Source: Pachyseris speciosa
Lineage: Eukaryota > Cnidaria > Anthozoa > Scleractinia > Pachyseridae
NCBI GenBank assembly: GCA_016490735.1
Contig: JAEMWC010000104.1
Location: forward strand, 705,001-769,000
DNA length: 64,000 bases
Reading direction: 5' to 3'
The notes under the pieces: model-generated
What the model was told of the DNA's origin: nothing
The model's input: only the letters and a program-made list of their open reading frames with translations
The model's database searches: none
In this document: positions 1 to 13,600 of the stretch, one piece after another
How the letters are laid out: each line of letters opens with the position of its first letter
Numbering within the stretch: the stretch's first letter is position 1
Position numbers and translations under genes: made by a program

Positions 1-57
1 TTCACACTCATTTCTTTCACGGGAACATAAGAACCCACAATTGACCTGCTCCCAACA

Positions 58-88
<31 letters not shown>

Positions 89-250
89 ATCGCACCGGTA
101 ATCGCGAGGTCACGGGTTCGAACCCCGTTGAAGTCCTGAATTTTTTTCAGGCTTCTTTTCGCAATTGCATAAATTGCGTTCACAACTGCGAGGATCATTC
201 TTCATTTGATTTCATTTCCGCAGTTCATATATGATTCAATTCATATATCA
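1..250 (+). repeat. tRNA-headed SINE, first tandem copy
   Basis: The 250-bp unit starting TTCACACTCATTTC is repeated head-to-tail from position 251. It carries a tRNA-like head with A-box and B-box sequences (GGTTCGAACCC), then a non-tRNA body. This layout is that of a tRNA-derived SINE, transcribed by RNA polymerase III. The unit looks like a family common in cnidarian genomes, but that is recollection and was not searched. Confidence 0.8.
63..136 (+). tRNA. tRNA-Thr-like SINE head (probably not a functional tRNA)
   Basis: The acceptor stem GGCTTCA pairs with TGAAGTC, and the D-arm and T-arm are intact. The anticodon region reads TCGC-ACCGGTAATC-GCGA, which leaves a 10-nt loop instead of 7 and C in place of the invariant U33. 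GGT would be the anticodon (Thr). The loop defect and the SINE context argue for a tRNA-derived promoter rather than a working tRNA. Confidence 0.6.
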
Positions 251-307
251 TTCACACTCATTTCTTTCACGGGAACATAAGAACCCACAATTGACCTGCT
301 CCCAACA

Positions 308-338
<31 letters not shown>

Positions 339-459
339 ATCGCACCGGTAATCGCGAGGTCACGGGTTCGAACCCCGTTGAAGTCCTGAATTTTTTTCAG
401 GCTTCTTTTCGCAATTGCATAAATTGCGTTCACAACTGCGAGGATCATTCTTCATTTGA
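251..459 (+). repeat. tRNA-headed SINE, second tandem copy (3' shortened)
   Basis: Near-identical to 1-250 but ends after ...CTTCATTTGAT, where a T/A-rich stretch begins. The direct tandem arrangement suggests duplication or read-through of one SINE into the next. Confidence 0.8.
313..386 (+). tRNA. tRNA-Thr-like SINE head, second copy
   Basis: Same sequence and the same abnormal 10-nt anticodon loop (ACCGGTAATC) as at 63-136, exactly 250 bp downstream. Confidence 0.6.
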
Positions 460-639
460 TTAAAAAAATTACTTCGTACAGAATATTCAGAATTTTAATG
501 TAAAACTGTTTCTTTTTTTTTGATATTTCTGCTGTTATTTTTTTTTTAAAACGTTGTTATCCACGGTGATAAAAATACCAAATATCTGATCAAATGGTGG
601 TCCTCAATGCAAAAATCTTTAGAAATCTTTTAGCTTTTC

Positions 640-1470
640 ATTCATCGTATAAATAAGATTGCAAAATAAAATTCATTGAAACAAAAAAATACATCTAAAG
701 GAGGTTTGGAAATCCCCATAGAGGTGACCGTGCAGTGGGAGGATGAACGGGCCACGGAAATTTTAAGAAGAAAGACTGGGGAAGTTAGCTATCCCCTCGG
801 GAAAACGGATCAATACAAAGACCAGTCGAAAGGCATTTTGAACGCAGTTCTTAAAGAAGATCTGTCAGTGGCTCCGATGCGTTGATAGAGGAGCTATGAG
901 CAGAAGAGGTTTTGTTATTGAAATAAAGGTGCTGTAAACAACAATGATGTAAAATAGTGTGATTTAAATTAACGTATGCATCGACGTAAATTAACTAATG
1001 TTTAATAAATGAGCAGGGGCCGGTTCCTGAAAGGTGTAATAAGTCTATTCCAGGGATAAATCTGCCTTATTCCAAACGGTATTCCTGGAATAAGGCAGAT
1101 TTTTCCCTGGAATAGAGTTATTACACCTTTCAGGAACCGGTTCCAGGAGTGTTTTATCAAGTTTAAAACACGAGGCGCAGCCGAGTGTTTTAGGACTTGA
1201 TAAAACACGAATTGCGAATTTATTGCACGGCTTAAAAAAATTTACTGCACATATATCCATTCTTACACTAAAATTCAGATTTTGGGTTATTTTGGCCGGG
1301 AAAATCGGTTGTAAAATTTAGCCGTGTCTTTATCAGATATAAAGACACTCATTAAAAATTAATTTCTTTTGTATTTCCTTCGTGAATTATTAATGAGATT
1401 TTAAGATGCATTTAAATCGCGTTAATAAAGTGCATCGTTAATTTCCTATAATAAGTTATTTAGGGGAAGA
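640..1470 (+). repeat. dispersed element with short coding-like stretch (copy 1), interrupted by hairpin elements
   Basis: Blocks from here recur at 60200-60560: a coding-like stretch reading ..EVTVQWE..TDQY.DQSK.IL.., the following GTTTTGTTATTGAAATAAAG segment, and AAGTGCATCGTTAATTTCCT (here at 1429). This copy has an open frame from 676 to 885 and is broken by the hairpin at 1008-1150. The family is not recognised; it may be the tail of a DNA transposon ORF, but I cannot show that. Confidence 0.5.
1008..1150. repeat. hairpin MITE (GGGGCC-GTTCCTGAAAG family)
   Basis: An imperfect palindrome: GGCCGGTTCCTGAAAGGTG at the left is matched in reverse by CACCTTTCAGGAACCGG at the right, with an inner palindrome around CTGCCTTATTCC. 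A diverged relative lies at 4975-5095. Confidence 0.75.
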
Positions 1471-1576
1471 AATATGGCACTCAAAGTCTATTATGTAGCT
1501 GATGGTATTATGTTCCGCGATACTAGGGAGCTCCGCTGTTAATCTTGCCATCTACGTTCATAATTTCATCCCTTAC

Positions 1577-1677
1577 CATTCCAGTCAACCCTCCGTTGAT
1601 GGTAAAAAGGAGACTCCAGTACTTTTCCGCATAACCCAAGCGCTTGATAACCATGGCAGTTATGGCACCAGCGGCTC
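1577..1677 (-). CDS. ammonium transporter exon 7
   Basis: Reads (G)[12 protein letters not shown], then a [14 protein letters not shown] segment, the conserved 'NG.L.G.V' region. The acceptor is ..TGACAG and the donor GTAAGG. Entry phase 1 matches exon 6. I saw no further exon between here and position 1. Confidence 0.88.
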
Positions 1678-4600
1678 CTGTCATGCAATAACAATCCATA
1701 TCAGTACAACTCGGCATGCCGTAACAATCGATACTGATCAACATTAAAACTCTTGATTGTTTTGCTCGTATTAAACTGAATTAACGTGTTAATTACACCA
1801 ACGTGCGACTAAAAAGGAAAACAAAAAATGTAAAGTTTGTCCTTGCTCTTGTATTATAAAGTTTATTAAGTGTAAACCTCGCTAAACAAAGGCGATTTAT
1901 TTACGTAAGAAAAAAATCGGCTTGTTTAACAAGGTTACCACCCAAATATGCTGCGTGCTGGATTTAAACTAAAAAATCAAAGTTTGTTTACTGTGAAATG
2001 TTATCACAAGTGAAACTGGACTAGCTTGATTTGATCTCTAAATGCAATAGTTTACTTCTTGTTAAGGTTAATTAGACTACGTTTAAATACACAAAACCAT
2101 GTATTAGAATTTCAAGTGTTTAAGCCGATTATTTTAACTGCTGGTTAAGGAGGGAGAGAGAGGCAAGCTATTGAATAAAAGTAGTATTTTGAAGTTTAGA
2201 GATCCTATTGCCCAACAGGCCAACTCCAAAAACTGGGGCAGATTTTTGCACCAAACTTGTGGGGAAAGGGTCCCTGCAACTATTCAAATGGCGACAGAAA
2301 GCAGCTGTCACTCAAAGGCACAGTTTTGAACGAAGCAAACGTGCTGATTTTGCCCAGCCTTTAAAGCGAGCGCTCGGCATTCGAGTTTAGTCCCCACCGT
2401 TCCTGGAGAAGGCAGGCCAAACAGCTTGAATCTAACAGAAGAGCCAACACCATTTAGCAAAAGTTGATTCTTATGCCAATCAAAGCAGTATCAATCGTAT
2501 CATGACACCAATTTTGAATAATTTTTAAGCTACTTATTGCTATAAAAATAAAACAATCTATTCGCGAGTGCCCAAATCTCCTGCTTTTATCCTGCTGTTT
2601 AATACAAGGTTTTTGAATAAAGTTATTTACTTATTCATGCATTTTATACTCCCAGTTAATTCAGCTGCATTTATCGTTTAGATTTTATTCGCTCATATTA
2701 GCAATCGTTTCAAGTGGAACATATATTTTACAAGCGTCGACCAACATTCTTCTAGGTGTCGTTTCGAGTTCATTATTGATGGGACATTCTAGTTATTTTG
2801 AAGCAGATACGTCAATGTTATTTTTATTTTTATTTTTTTTTGCTTCCTCGGTCAACTTGAAAAATGAATGAGTTGCTTGTGAAGGATTGTCTGCTGGCAT
2901 TGGTTGAGATGATGACAACAGAATACATACTGAACAATTGCGCTTTTTAGGCTTCTGTGCCTATAGGTCACTTTAAAAAAGGGATTGTGGAATCATTTGG
3001 AGGGACGAGGGACGCTAAGATAAACCAAGTGGGCGTATTTTGTTCATGAAATTATCAATGCACTCGGCAAAGGCACACAGCAGCTTATATGTTTCGCCAT
3101 TTCGTATTCCCCCCTCCCTCCCAACCCCCAATCAATACCACTGACTCTCTTGATGCCATATTACGACTATTTCGCATAGTGAACTATGTACCGTGCCTTG
3201 AAAGGCAGTGAAAGAGAGGCTGGAGTTGCCTTGATTTTCCTATACACAAACCTCACAGCTTGTTTTTGTGTTACCAATTCAGCAACATTTACCCGTAAAA
3301 ATCGCTGGGGCTTAATTTGTATCATACCAAGGTCAGCTCCGGTCTCCATTAACTCAAAGCCAGATAACTGAGAACGCTACTGTAAACTGGGCTGTTATAC
3401 GTCGAGCCGCGTTATGTAGGTTATCGCTCACCTCCCAGAATCGTGTTTACGATAGCCAGCGCCACTACATCTGCATCTCCCGGACTGGCGATGGCTGCCT
3501 GGGAACCGCCATTGAAGGCCAAGAAGCCAAAAAACAGGATAAATCCTCCTAAAGCTGCTTTCTACAAAAGGAAGAGAAGGCATCCATTTCAGTTTATTAT
3601 AAAGGCTAAATACAAGTCCTCAACAACCTACCGTGGCAAAATCAGCCGGGTTTGTTTTCCTTTCGGTTTCCCAATTTGGAACAACGCATAGAGTCATAGA
3701 CTTTGCGACTGTACCAACCTGCACTCACATGAGTCTAAATAGAAAAGTGGGGCTCTTTTGTGGGTTGTTCAGCCATTCCTTATCCCTATTTTCTTTATTA
3801 CCCTTTCCTTCTGCACCCCGCCGCGCTCTTAACAGAACAAAGAGAGTTAGTGACTCCGATCGAATAATTTGCGGAATCTAAGATCCTTCGCTCCCTTCAC
3901 AGCCCCCCTCTGGTGAATTCTTCGTTACTTTTTGCCTCTCCACAATCCATTCACTCACCGGCACAGTATGACCTTGCATCATCTGAGGAGTTCCGTGTTC
4001 ATCGAATCTACCGATTCTTGGACCGACGATTGCTGCTCCTACTAGCGCAATTGTACCACCGAGCGCGTGTACAACGCCACTACCAGCAAAATCCTGTCAT
4101 GATGCAAAAAAGTTATAAAACTTGCAGCAAGGTTGACAGCAAAAAGTCACTAATTTTGTGGGTCCCGTGCACAAGGTAAGCAAGTTCATGAATACATCAT
4201 TGAAAACTGAGTGAATTCGACAACTGACTCAGATCGGCTTTCTCACTGCAATGGACAAAAGATGTGGCTACAGTACTACATTCACACTCTCATCACATTG
4301 GTTTAACGTGGGAACTTTGGTTTTGCCTCTCTGTGCTGTCTGATTGCTTAAAAAACATTTATGTCTTAGATTACTAACCTGGTATGTTATAGCATCACCA
4401 TTAGAGTAGGTCACGCCATTGTACAGCCAACCATTTTCATCCCATGCCCAATGAGTGACGATTGGGTACACGAATCCTTCAAGACAAAATTCCGGTATTA
4501 ATTGAGCATGGTACCACATAGTTCTACCATAAAGAGAGTTACCCTCCTTGCAGTCTTGCAACTTACAACCTGGTTTTCATACTCGCACGGCTACAATCCT

Positions 4601-7600
4601 GGCAAATTTGGATGGGACGATGGCCTTACCGGGGCTATATTCTGCACATAGTTTTTCGTTCTGCCCCGTAACGTCGTCGGGACCCTCAAGGAAGAAATCG
4701 ACACGTGTGATGATATGCGCCTGAAGGTCAATGCTCAACATCGGAATTAGGCGTGGGAAATTTGTTCAATAAGCGCCTTGCAGCGAGAAATAACAAAAAA
4801 CAAAATAATAATAATAACAATAATAATAATAAATAAATAAATAAATAAATAAATATTAAATAAATAAATAAAATGAAACAAAAACCCTCACTGTCCCTAA
4901 TTCAATTTGGAACCATTGAGTAGAAATTTCCTCTGGTTTATGTAAAATCTTCGTAGTCATTGTAAGCTATTATTATCCAGGGGCCCGTCTATTCCAGTGA
5001 TAAATCTGCCTTATTTCAAAAGGCATACCTGGAATGAGGCAGCTTTATCCCTGCAATAGAGTTATTACAACTTTCAGGAACTGGCCCCTCCACATCTACT
5101 AATTTGATAGTTATGCATCGTTGATAAAATATAGTTCACGATAGTAGAGGGAAGATGCGAATAAGCTCAAAGACAGGCAAAAGTACAATTCTTCTTACAA
5201 ACTCTAGAAAATCCACCAGCCCAAGCGCAGAGCATTTTGCACCAGTGGTTAGGGGGTTAGTTTCTACTAAGCGTGGTTCTACAACGGTGGGATAGTGAAG
5301 TCAAATTTCAAGAATTATCATCTAAGTTGACAAGGTCAGTTGGCTACCGTCAAGAGATGCATGCAAAAGCTGACGTTTTGAGCGTTTATCCTTCCTTGCC
5401 CCGTTTTAGATGGGTAGGTAGAATCTTCATTAGTACATACCACATTAGTATAAACCACACAAGTGAATAGTGCTTTTCGCGCGCTCTGATTGGTTAACTC
5501 GGAGTTGATTAGCAAGTACTATTCACCTCCGAGCAGCCGGCGCGCGAGATTTTACAATTTCAGACCGCTTGTCGGTTTGTGGTCACACATTAAGTGATGT
5601 TTTTGTCCGCTAAAGCCTGGTTCACACTTGTGACATAAGCATGAGCGTAAGCGTAAGCATAAGCATAAGAAAACGCTAGTGTGCATTGAGGTGAAATAAG
5701 TATAAGCATAAGCATAAGAAAAAGAGACATTTTCCTTTTTCTTATGCTTATGCTTATTTCACAAGTGGGAACCGGTGTGAAATAAGCATAAGCTTAAGCA
5801 TAAGCGCCATCTTGTCTATCCACCGACGTAATTCGCACTGCACATGCGTAAGTCGCTAGTGTGAACATCATTATGCTTATGCTTAAGCTTACGCTTACGC
5901 TTATGTCACAAGTGTGAACCAGGCTTAATTATTCAGCTTGCGTGGTATATACTAAAACAGTTATTCACCTCAGTGTCGGTGAAAGTGATGGATATTTACC
6001 CCGCTGCAGGTAAAATAAAACGCCGCCTTAAAACAAACTTACCGGTTAAAAAGACGGAATACATTAGGTAAGCCTTGAATTCAGTCCTCTCCGCCATGGC
6101 ACCGCTGACAATTGTTGCAGCAGTAGCAGCAAACACGAAGTGGAAAAACCAGTGAGAGTATTTATCAGCGGGTAAATCCGCCAAGGCGAAGTACTTGTGT
6201 CCAATGAAACCATTGCCTGGATTCCCAAAGGCAAACGCGTAGCCAAACAGCCAGTAGGCTATAGCACCGAGAACTGGGAAAATCAAACAACATGTTGAAA
6301 AAGTTGCTTTTTTTCTCTGACTTTTCCTCAAGGGGAAAAGGTGGTTGTTAAAAGAAAATGTGTGACGGGTCTTGGTAGAAATAGCCTGTTCCATGCTGTT
6401 GGAGTAGTTGGGACTAGCAAATTAAATTAGGACGAGAGAAGAAAAAAATAAGAGGGGACACGGGAGAGAGGACGAAGCTCTACCCCGACCCACTCAATTC
6501 TCTTCCACTAGATTTTCTTCGCTCGTGCCCACTCGTGCCCCCTATTTGAGAGCCTGCCACAGCATATAGAGTGGAAAGGGGGGCTATAATTGCATTTCTC
6601 TCTATGAGGTTCTAAAAACATAACACAAATGATTTGAGCAAATTACTTTTTTCAGAGTTGAGAATTTTTTTTTCACAAATGATAAACTGAGGGGAAATCT
6701 CTGGATGAGAAGAGTTCAATACTTACACACGTCCAACACGTTTTTAATCAGGATGTTTGTTGTGTTCTTGGATCTCACTGAGCCGGCCTCAAGGAAAGCA
6801 AAACCCGTTTGCATAACTGCAAAACAACGCCAAAAATGATGTTAAATGTTTACACCAGGAAGCGTATCCTTTGCCCCAGACTGCTCAAACGCTGATTTTG
6901 CATAACTTCAAGTTGTCAGTTTCCAATTTATCCAGTGTAAATGGTCTTGTCCAAAGTTGAGGGTTTGACTCGGGTTTGAAGCCACAGCAAAAATGTCCAT
7001 ATAAACGAAATAAACGAGGATCAGGGTCAGACCTTTAGTTGCTCAGACAACTGGACCCACCTCTAGTGTTGTTGAACTGATTGTCGACATTTGGACGAAA
7101 CAATAAAATTAGTTTTGACTCAGTCTACATCTCTGTAAGACCTTGCAACGCAACGGGCCCTATGCTTCAAAATCTTACGTTTCTACCACTTTATCCTTCG
7201 CTCCTTAACAGAAAACGGGGCTTAACAGCCTTTGAAGGTGTTTTACCTCCTTTAATTCAAAATTGATTAAAACTTGATTTTTTTATTTCCTTTACATAAA
7301 TTAAATATAACTGTTGTTGACTCCATCTTTCATTCTCCACAGTTTTTCCCTGTAGTCACTAAATGTAGATTGCGGTTAGTAGTGGGGGAGGGGCGGGGGC
7401 TGAGGGATAATGGGAAGAAGAAACGTTTGATACAAATGTGCCTCCCAAATGAGAAAGGTTCTATAACTAGAGTGGGGGACAGGGGCTTAATAAACAGGGA
7501 TAGCAGAACCTTTGGAAGGCATTTCCACCTCACTTGAATCACTCGCCTGTGTTATATAATCCATGTTTTATTATTATTGATAAGCCAGCTCGTTGATGAA

Positions 7601-10600
7601 GTGGTCTTGAGCGTGATCTAACGTCTGCGTTTAGCGTAAGACGTGCAGTGCCAAACACGTGATAAAACGTGTGCCAGCAGAAGACACCCACACAGATTGT
7701 TAGGAATTGATTAAAAGATACAATAAATGGTCTAGGTAATGTTAATCAAATCGCTAAAAATTCGCCATTTGAGTCCCTGAAACGGCAAAAGAAAACAACT
7801 ATGGCTTGCTAACGTTAATCTTTAACACAATGATTTTTTATGATTTTTGTTTTCAAACTGCATACGATAACACACTTTAGTAAGGTTCAGCAAGAGACTA
7901 CTGGCTTTACGAGAACATTCCACATTATAATTCGAGTTTCATGTTTTGCAAATCATTGCCACTTAAAATAATCGCTCGGTCTTTGGTTAGTTTGGCATGC
8001 TGCAGTTTTCTTTTTCTAAGCTTTCTCTGCTCAGGTGAACGCATTCTGTCAACACGCGCAGAGTCACATGAACGTGAAAGCAATCACATGTTCTGGTCAC
8101 CTCGTCCCCACTATTATATTGGTTCCGTAAATATTGACGAAAAAGATATCTTGAAGTACGTAGGGCCTAACTAAGTGTTTATTTGACTGCTGCATTCCAT
8201 GTCTAGCCACCCGTGAAAGGTATCTTTGCGCCGATCAGTGTATTTGGGTGTTTGCTTCTTCCTTGTTTCAAGAAAGGAGGTACTGACTTAGTTCTTGCTC
8301 CAGGGAGAAGGCATTTTTCTCTCTGAACTTTGCCGTTGAAGACAGATTTTGTCAGAGACAACCACCCAATTCAGTTTTTTTGTTCTTTTGTATTACAAGC
8401 GCAACCGACTGTGAGAGAACAGGCAAAGGCGTTGTTGTACTGGCAGAGGCGGAGAAAAAAATGCAGCAATATGGCCGGATGCGCTCCAGGAGTCCGTTTC
8501 TCGAAGCTCCCGGTAATTACCGGGCCCGTTTAAGCTGTTTTGTTTTCCATTCCATATGGGAGTTTCACTGAAACGTTTTGAAAATTATACAGTAAAGTTA
8601 TCGGCTAAAGAAACAAAATGGACTTCGTTAGAGGTCAGAAACACCCTACTTTTCCTGAGATTTTGAATTTCAAAATATGGTTTCGGGCCTGTTAAGTTAG
8701 CAGGACTTTAGAGAAACGGGCCCTGGGCTATGTAGCAATTTCGGGCATTAATGAGTTGCGTGACAACGTTATTGTTTGAACGCGAAACTTCAAATTCAGG
8801 GATCTTGGATTAAAAAAACCCCCAGATTTTTCAAACAAAGCGTTCCTAGTTCTTAGATTTCCATCCATTAAGCGTCGTGGGTCATTTTAGCCAGAGAGCG
8901 TCTTAATTTACCTCGTTTATTCTTTCTATAAATGCTTGCGCCGACTTGTTAAGGCAGTCATAATCAAGGAAAAGACCACAGAAATACGTGTTGTAGTACA
9001 GACAGTCCTAGAGACGTTGCAAAACCATACAAAAGAGATTGAGATATTCATCTGACAGACGCGCTTCCGTGGGTTTTACCAAAACAATCATTTTCATCCG
9101 TTCTCCTAATTACAGCCAGCTCAAACATCGATCGGTTGCCAAGGAGATCATGGGCGATTTGATTTACGAGCTCTTGGAATAACCATTCAGGAATATTGTC
9201 AACAGATGCCATATAATTGCAATTTCGTTAATTAATATTTCGCATTGTCACTTCCCATACAAAACATAATACGTATGTTTAGAATTTCCGCACACGACCG
9301 AATATTTTCACCACATCGTGTGAAAGTATATGGTTTGACGTTAATTTTCATTCACTCAATACAGCATAGTCCAAATGAGTTGCCTTTGCTTTGCTAGAAC
9401 ATATTTATTTATTTTTAACATATCTATATGAGAGTATTATGGTGATGAAAAGTCCTAACAAACCTATCCAACACGCCTATGGGCGCAAGGCACAATTTCG
9501 AGAAAAACTATGCAAATACTCGATTACGTAATGGCCGGTGGAGGTGGTTATCTTCTGTGGTTGATTTTTATCTTATTTTATTTAAAGACCACAAGGTTCT
9601 TGAATAAGATCCGAGTCATGCAATATCCCCAGTCAGTGACGCAAATGTATCAGATAAATTTAATATAAAACCAGGCAAAAACTTCGAATAATTTGATAAT
9701 TACACTGGCAACAGGATAGGAATGCACCCGCCATTTTGTCGTTTCGCTCTTTTGCATCGAATGGCAGCCACTGTGTACATCAATGCGCCAAATTGGCTAG
9801 ATCCTTTCTGATTACGGAAGCTAGGGGGAAAGTGCTTGAATTTAATTCATAGCTACGAGATTAGCTTGTCTGGCTACATAAAAACAAATCGCAAGAAATG
9901 CGAAACATTTTCAAACAAATATCTCAAATAGCTACAAGGAAAAAGATGCTATTTAAAGTTCGACTAATTTCAACTGATTCTAGAGAGCTTCTCTCCAGGC
10001 AAGAAAACCAAACATCTCTCAACCACAAAGGGATACAAACGTTTTTAGTAAACGCAGTTTTATAATTTTTGAACTATTATCATGATTAAAAAGCGCCATG
10101 CAAAGTTTAGCAGCGAAACAATGATTGTACAGAGTCTACAGAATTTTGGTATCAACTGTCGAAGGTTCAGTTACTGAAAACCTCAAACCGGCGAGCTAAT
10201 GCTGATTTTGGCTTTCAGGAAATCTTTTTATCAGGTGTTCTTAAAGTCAATAGGTATTAGCATCCGAAAGCCCAATCACTCGGCAATGTAAACCTCGCTT
10301 CATTCGGCGAATGAAGAAAAACTCATTGGCCCTCCTTGCCATGTGGCATAAAGTGACCAATGCTGTTGCGCTGTTCCCGTTAAAACAAACGCAATTGAAA
10401 TTTTTATGATGAAATTTTCAGAATCATACAACTTAGTTGAACTACGAAAGCTTCGTTTATGAAACATTAGTCAGCGTTTCTTTATTTGAAAGAGCTCTGC
10501 CGGTTACTTGTGCCCTGTCGTTTCCACTTACATAACTGAGTAAACAAAAGCTCACGACACCAGAAGGACTGTTATACCTTACATGCAAGCAACTCACTCT

Positions 10601-13600
10601 GACTACATACTTTTCAAACAGGCACACTGGCCCTAGTTAAAAAAAATGAAAGTTACCCTTTATTGGGGGATGTTTTACATAATCCAACTGAAATCATCCA
10701 TGAACGCTCACGCTGTTGAAGTTGACAACTTATGTAATCCATTAATGAATGAGAACTTTCTTCTGATTGGCTAGAAGGCGGACGCAGCTATAATGTCTTT
10801 GCCTCTTTGCCGAAATTACTGCGCCACGCGATGCTGTTGGTGTCACAAACATTGCATAAAATCCTATCCAATGTTCTCATCATAGTCCCGTCAATTCTCA
10901 TTCTCTTTTATCCCTTTGAATACCTCGTTACCGAAACTTGACCGAACCGGAAATTAACATTTCTGAGAAGTGTGTTACCGCCAAGAAACCAAAGTTGTGA
11001 TGTCTGTTTCTTATTAATTACTGATCTTTTTCCAAATGGTTAAAGTAAAACACGGCAAGTTTATGTAAGTAACGTAGACGAAAGCCAAATTATACAGAAA
11101 ACTCGAAACACACAAAAATGGAATATAGAAACTGAATTTGTATGGAATGGTTGTTGCTACAGTTTGCTACATGTTTTGACGCATTTGTCTATAGTTTGAC
11201 CTTTCGGTATATTAGGCGCACAAACGAGAAAATTGACGAAAGTGAACTAAACATCTTGATCCATTAACTGCCGCCAGAAATCACTAGACTTCCAAAGCAC
11301 ACGCCGGTAGTTAGTACCAGTTTATGTGCGCTCGGAGCAAAAGAGAACAGCGGCATTTAAAGAGTAGATCGGAATTATGGAAAACACGTCAACTTTGTTT
11401 CCTGCCTGTATTCCCAGACGGGCTTGTGGCTTTTTAAATACGCATTTGTGTCAGCTAACACCGACTGACCAATCGCATTTAGCTGAAAATTTAACTCGCA
11501 GAAAGCTTCTGGGACTCGTCTTTCCACGCTGACGTTGGCTTTCTGAAAATGTTAGCTCACCCTTAATCGGACTTTTACATGCTTCAGATTTGTCCAGTTT
11601 CCGAAAACTCGCCGCCCTCAATCGGACTTTTACATGCTTCAGATTTGTCCAGTTTCCGAAAACCAAAGGAAGTGATTACATTGTTACTTAGCATTGGCGA
11701 TTGCCATTTTCTGAAAAACCTTTTAGTTTTTCGTCGCAATTTAACGAGAATATTCTGAGCCCCTAACGAGGCCTTCCGAAACGTTACTTCAACGCTTTTT
11801 AACCCACACAGTTCTTGAGTCACTGACAAGATCCCACTGGAGCAGGCATTTCACAGAAACCGACTGTTAAGTAACCCATGCAGAGAAGCCTGCCATACAA
11901 AGTAGTAAAAACAAACGAAATGAAGAACCATGACAATCATTTGAATTACACTATAGCGACAGAAATGTTTGTTTAAGTAAAAAGACAGTCGCTCAAAACT
12001 GAATAAATTAAATCTTCTATTTTCGCGATAGATTATTTCTGTCGCCGAGAGTTAAAAGCTGTCTGGATTTTTAGTCCTAAGGTCACTAAAATAAAAAGAC
12101 CAAAACAAATACTTACAAAATATGAGGCACCCCATGAATATTAAAAACGCCTGATCGAGGTTACTTGCGATAACATCGACTTTAGCACCGAGTTCCTTAA
12201 AATCGGCTGCTGTAACGTTGGCCATTTTGTTCTCAACTTGCCTGTCTAAATAGCTGGTTTTTAATCAAACAGATACGTCGAGAGAGCGAAACGCTTTTAA
12301 GTGAAATAAGAATTGAATGAGTTAGACCGGATTCAACAACAAGAGACAAGAACCTGCTTCCTTACTCTCACAAATAAACTAAACCAGACAAGTGCACGTG
12401 TTAATATAGGACCCTGAAACTAAACTTGATTGTGTGTCCACGTGATAGCGCGATGACTGCACGGCGATGCACCTGTTTTGCATATAGACTTTGACTGTAA
12501 AAGCTACAAAGATTACTGAAAACATGGAAAAGTTTTAAAATTCACTTTGGGCTCCTGGTGGTCTTGACAGCTGAATTCAATTTCAAATGGATTGGTTTCA
12601 ATGCCTGGATAGTTATTTCTCTCCATTCCCGCGTCAAACAGTAAGTAAGGGCAGTATTGGTTTAATGGTAGTAGCCTAGATAAAATCGGAAGATCTTCAC
12701 TGTGCTCCCACCCATTTCCACAAGATACAGGACTTTATCTTGGCCCTGAGTAACTCAGAACAACATATGTATTTACTTAAGAACGTGCAAACGGTTTCTC
12801 CTATGTCAGTATAAACTCCAAGTACTTTTAGAGTTTCAATTTTGAAGATCTGCCCAGAGTTACGTGATGAAGGCCGTTTGTTCACTACGCTCAGTTCACG
12901 TGTTGGTGAAAGTTTTTCCTGTTCAAAGAGTAATGCGCGTTAAGTTGATCAGATACTGCCGACAGGGCCGGCTATCCTGATAATTCTAACATCTAAGAAG
13001 ATCATGCGATCAGGTGAATATCACAGATATTCAAAACGGAGGGTCACAGTTTCAAATCATACTACCACAAATTTAAGATGCTAGGTTGATATAAAGTTAT
13101 ATAATAACATGCTGCTCTAACACGCTTTAACTCCAGTTCGACTAGTCCAGTTTAATTCACTCCGGCTTCTTGACCACACATTTTGCCGCTCTTTTCTTTT
13201 GCGCCTTCCCTGTATTCAAGACTTTCTTTATACTTTCCTTAGAGATATTCTTTAGGGGATGAAAGACTATTGAAGACTCGTGATTTAAAAAATCGAAATC
13301 CATTGTCCCTGTTTGTTTCTCTTTTTCACCAGTAAAAATAGAATCCAGCTCTCGTAAAAGTCATTACAGTGTTACGCTAAAGAAGCATCCTTTGAGTTAC
13401 CGCCGTATCTCATAGATAACTTTCTGTGCCGGCATGAGTTAGTAAATTTTGGATTCAATTGCATTCATTCGTCACACCTAAGTAGCGCCAGAAAAATGGC
13501 ATAAACGTTACAGTTAACTAAACAGTCGGGAAAAAAAACACACCAGCAACAAGTCATAATAGAGAGATTAAGTTCGAGGTTTTTCGGCTTTTCCCGCGAA

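Larger units (their letters stand above)
6817..12116 (-). other. Amt intron, mostly without recognisable features
   Basis: Intron between exon 2 and the nearest first exon. Apart from the small inverted-repeat element near 8.5 kb and the 54-bp duplication near 11.6 kb I see no gene here. Short open frames (for example at 7941-8174) have no supporting features. Confidence 0.6.

Noticed and set aside
7941..8174. 77-codon frame with a hydrophobic start
   Set aside because: Looks like a signal peptide, but lies in an Amt intron with no splice signals, homology or further support.
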